Shown: one piece after another, positions 6,649-7,432 of the stretch
Position numbering within the stretch: the first letter of the stretch is position 1
Layout: every line of letters starts with the position of its first letter
Assembly (NCBI GenBank): GCA_031271375.1
Contig: JAISVU010000108.1
Coordinates: forward strand, 1-7,432
Source: Clostridiales bacterium
GTDB taxonomy: Bacteria > Bacillota > Clostridia > Lachnospirales > WRAX01
Reading direction: 5' to 3'
Length of the DNA: 7,432 nt
Program-made: the position numbers and the translations under genes
Notes under the pieces: model-generated
The model's input: only the letters and a program-made list of their open reading frames with translations
What the model was told of the DNA's origin: nothing
Database searches by the model: none

Positions 6649-7432
6649 CTAACCTTTCACTCCCCCGAGGGTTATTCCTTTGGCAAAGAATTTTTGAAAG
6701 AACGGATATATTATAATCACCGGCACGATAGCCACCGCTGCGATCGTCATGCGTACCGTGACGCTGGGGAGCGGCGCTCCCGCGCCTACGATTTCCCCGG
6801 CTTTAGTCGCGAGGAACTGGATGTTGTTGTTGATCTTGTTAAGCAGGAGCTGTATGCTGTGCAAATTGGCGTCGGTTATATAATACAGGCCGTTTGTCCA
6901 GTCGTTCCAGTAAGACACCGCCGTAAGAAGCCCGATTGTCGCCATGATAGGAGCCGAGAGCGGCAAGGCTATTTTCCAGTATATCCGCAGCTGCCCCGCG
7001 CCGTCGATTTCGGCGGCCTCTAGGAGCTCCGGCGGGACGTTCTGAACGAAGTACGAGCGCATCAGCACGACCGTGAAGCCGTTAAGCAGTAAGTTCGGCA
7101 CAATCAGCGCCCATATCGTATTCTTTATCTGTATTATATTGCTGTAGATCATATATGACGAGACAATACCGCCGTTAAACAGCATCGTAAACACAACCAT
7201 AAATAGGATAACCTTGCCTCCGGGTATTTTCTGGGTCAAACCGTAGCCCAGCGTGGAAACCAGCAGCAGCGATACGGCGGTTCCGATAACCGTGACGAGT
7301 ATCGTTACGCCGTAAGCCATGCCGATCAAGTCCCACTGGGCAAGGATGAACCGGTACGCCTCAAGGCTGAACTCCTTCGGCCAGAATTGATACCCGTAGC
7401 GCACGGCGGCGGCGTTGTCGGTAAAGGAACCG
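6649..7432 (-). CDS. CUT1 ABC sugar importer permease, YtcP/LplC-like (5' end outside window)
   Basis: The frame is open from the right edge to TAG at 6651-6649, about 260 residues. A GTG at 7404 is in frame, but the family sequence continues upstream of it (SFTDNAAA precedes the typical RYGYQFWP), so the gene starts off the window, probably only 30-40 residues further. Five hydrophobic segments are visible. The EAA loop that contacts the ATPase is clear: ELLEAAEIDGAG followed by IYWKIALPLSAP. The C-terminus FFQKFFAKGITLGGVKG is characteristic of the YtcP/LplC branch. It forms half of the membrane channel of a type I sugar importer; the partner permease and a binding protein are expected further right. 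The shared MsmX-type ATPase is usually encoded elsewhere. It is co-transcribed with the GH39 gene, which suggests transport of that enzyme's substrate. Confidence 0.92.
   Translation of the reverse strand, partial: GSFTDNAAAVRYGYQFWPKEFSLEAYRFILAQWDLIGMAYGVTILVTVIGTAVSLLLVSTLGYGLTQKIPGGKVILFMVVFTMLFNGGIVSSYMIYSNIIQIKNTIWALIVPNLLLNGFTVVLMRSYFVQNVPPELLEAAEIDGAGQLRIYWKIALPLSAPIMATIGLLTAVSYWNDWTNGLYYITDANLHSIQLLLNKINNNIQFLATKAGEIVGAGAPLPSVTVRMTIAAVAIVPVIIIYPFFQKFFAKGITLGGVKG

Noticed and set aside
6481..7023. A 180-residue plus-strand frame across the GH39/permease junction
   Set aside because: It is antisense to two clear family members, has low-complexity Arg/His-rich composition and no known motif.
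1..7432. CRISPR arrays, tRNA or rRNA genes, riboswitches
   Set aside because: No regularly spaced repeats, cloverleaf-like segments or structured leader were seen; nearly all of the window is coding.

Overview
The window looks like a carbohydrate-utilisation locus from a Gram-positive Bacillota bacterium of intermediate GC. A Paenibacillus-like or Clostridia-like host fits, but the species cannot be named. The grounds are the gene set: a YesM/YesN-type histidine kinase and AraC-type response regulator, CUT1 sugar-importer parts of the LipO/YtcP type, a cytoplasmic GH39 glycosidase, and strong GGAGG ribosome binding sites. All calls rest on motif recognition by eye; no database search was run.

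Layout. Bases 2-427 (+) hold the C-terminal end of an extracellular sugar-binding protein cut by the left edge. Bases 428-576 hold a decayed fragment of an IS5-type transposase (450-548, +). Next comes a two-gene leftward operon read from 2531 to 577: a metallo-beta-lactamase-fold hydrolase, then a pectinacetylesterase/Notum-like serine esterase, joined by an ATGA overlap. A 67-base divergent promoter region (2532-2598) separates it from a rightward operon, histidine kinase (2599-4311) and response regulator (4292-5068), whose genes overlap by 20 bases. From the right edge a second leftward operon enters: a CUT1 sugar permease (6649-7432, 5' end missing) followed 6 bases later by a GH39 glycosidase (5065-6642). 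The response regulator and the GH39 gene converge, and their ends overlap by 4 bases.

Working model (inference). The membrane kinase senses an extracellular cue, possibly an oligosaccharide or a binding-protein complex, and phosphorylates the AraC-type regulator, which would activate the importer/GH39 operon and perhaps the divergent hydrolase operon. Imported oligosaccharides would be cut in the cytoplasm by the GH39 enzyme. The esterase could remove acetyl or other ester groups; the metallo-hydrolase's substrate is unknown. Acetylated xylan or pectin fragments are a reasonable guess, not shown by the sequence.

The parts that stand out are the hydrolase/esterase pair placed divergently from the two-component system, the transposase scar at the boundary of the locus, a GH39 protein with an unusually long gap between its catalytic residues, and a densely packed layout with no recognisable rho-independent terminator.
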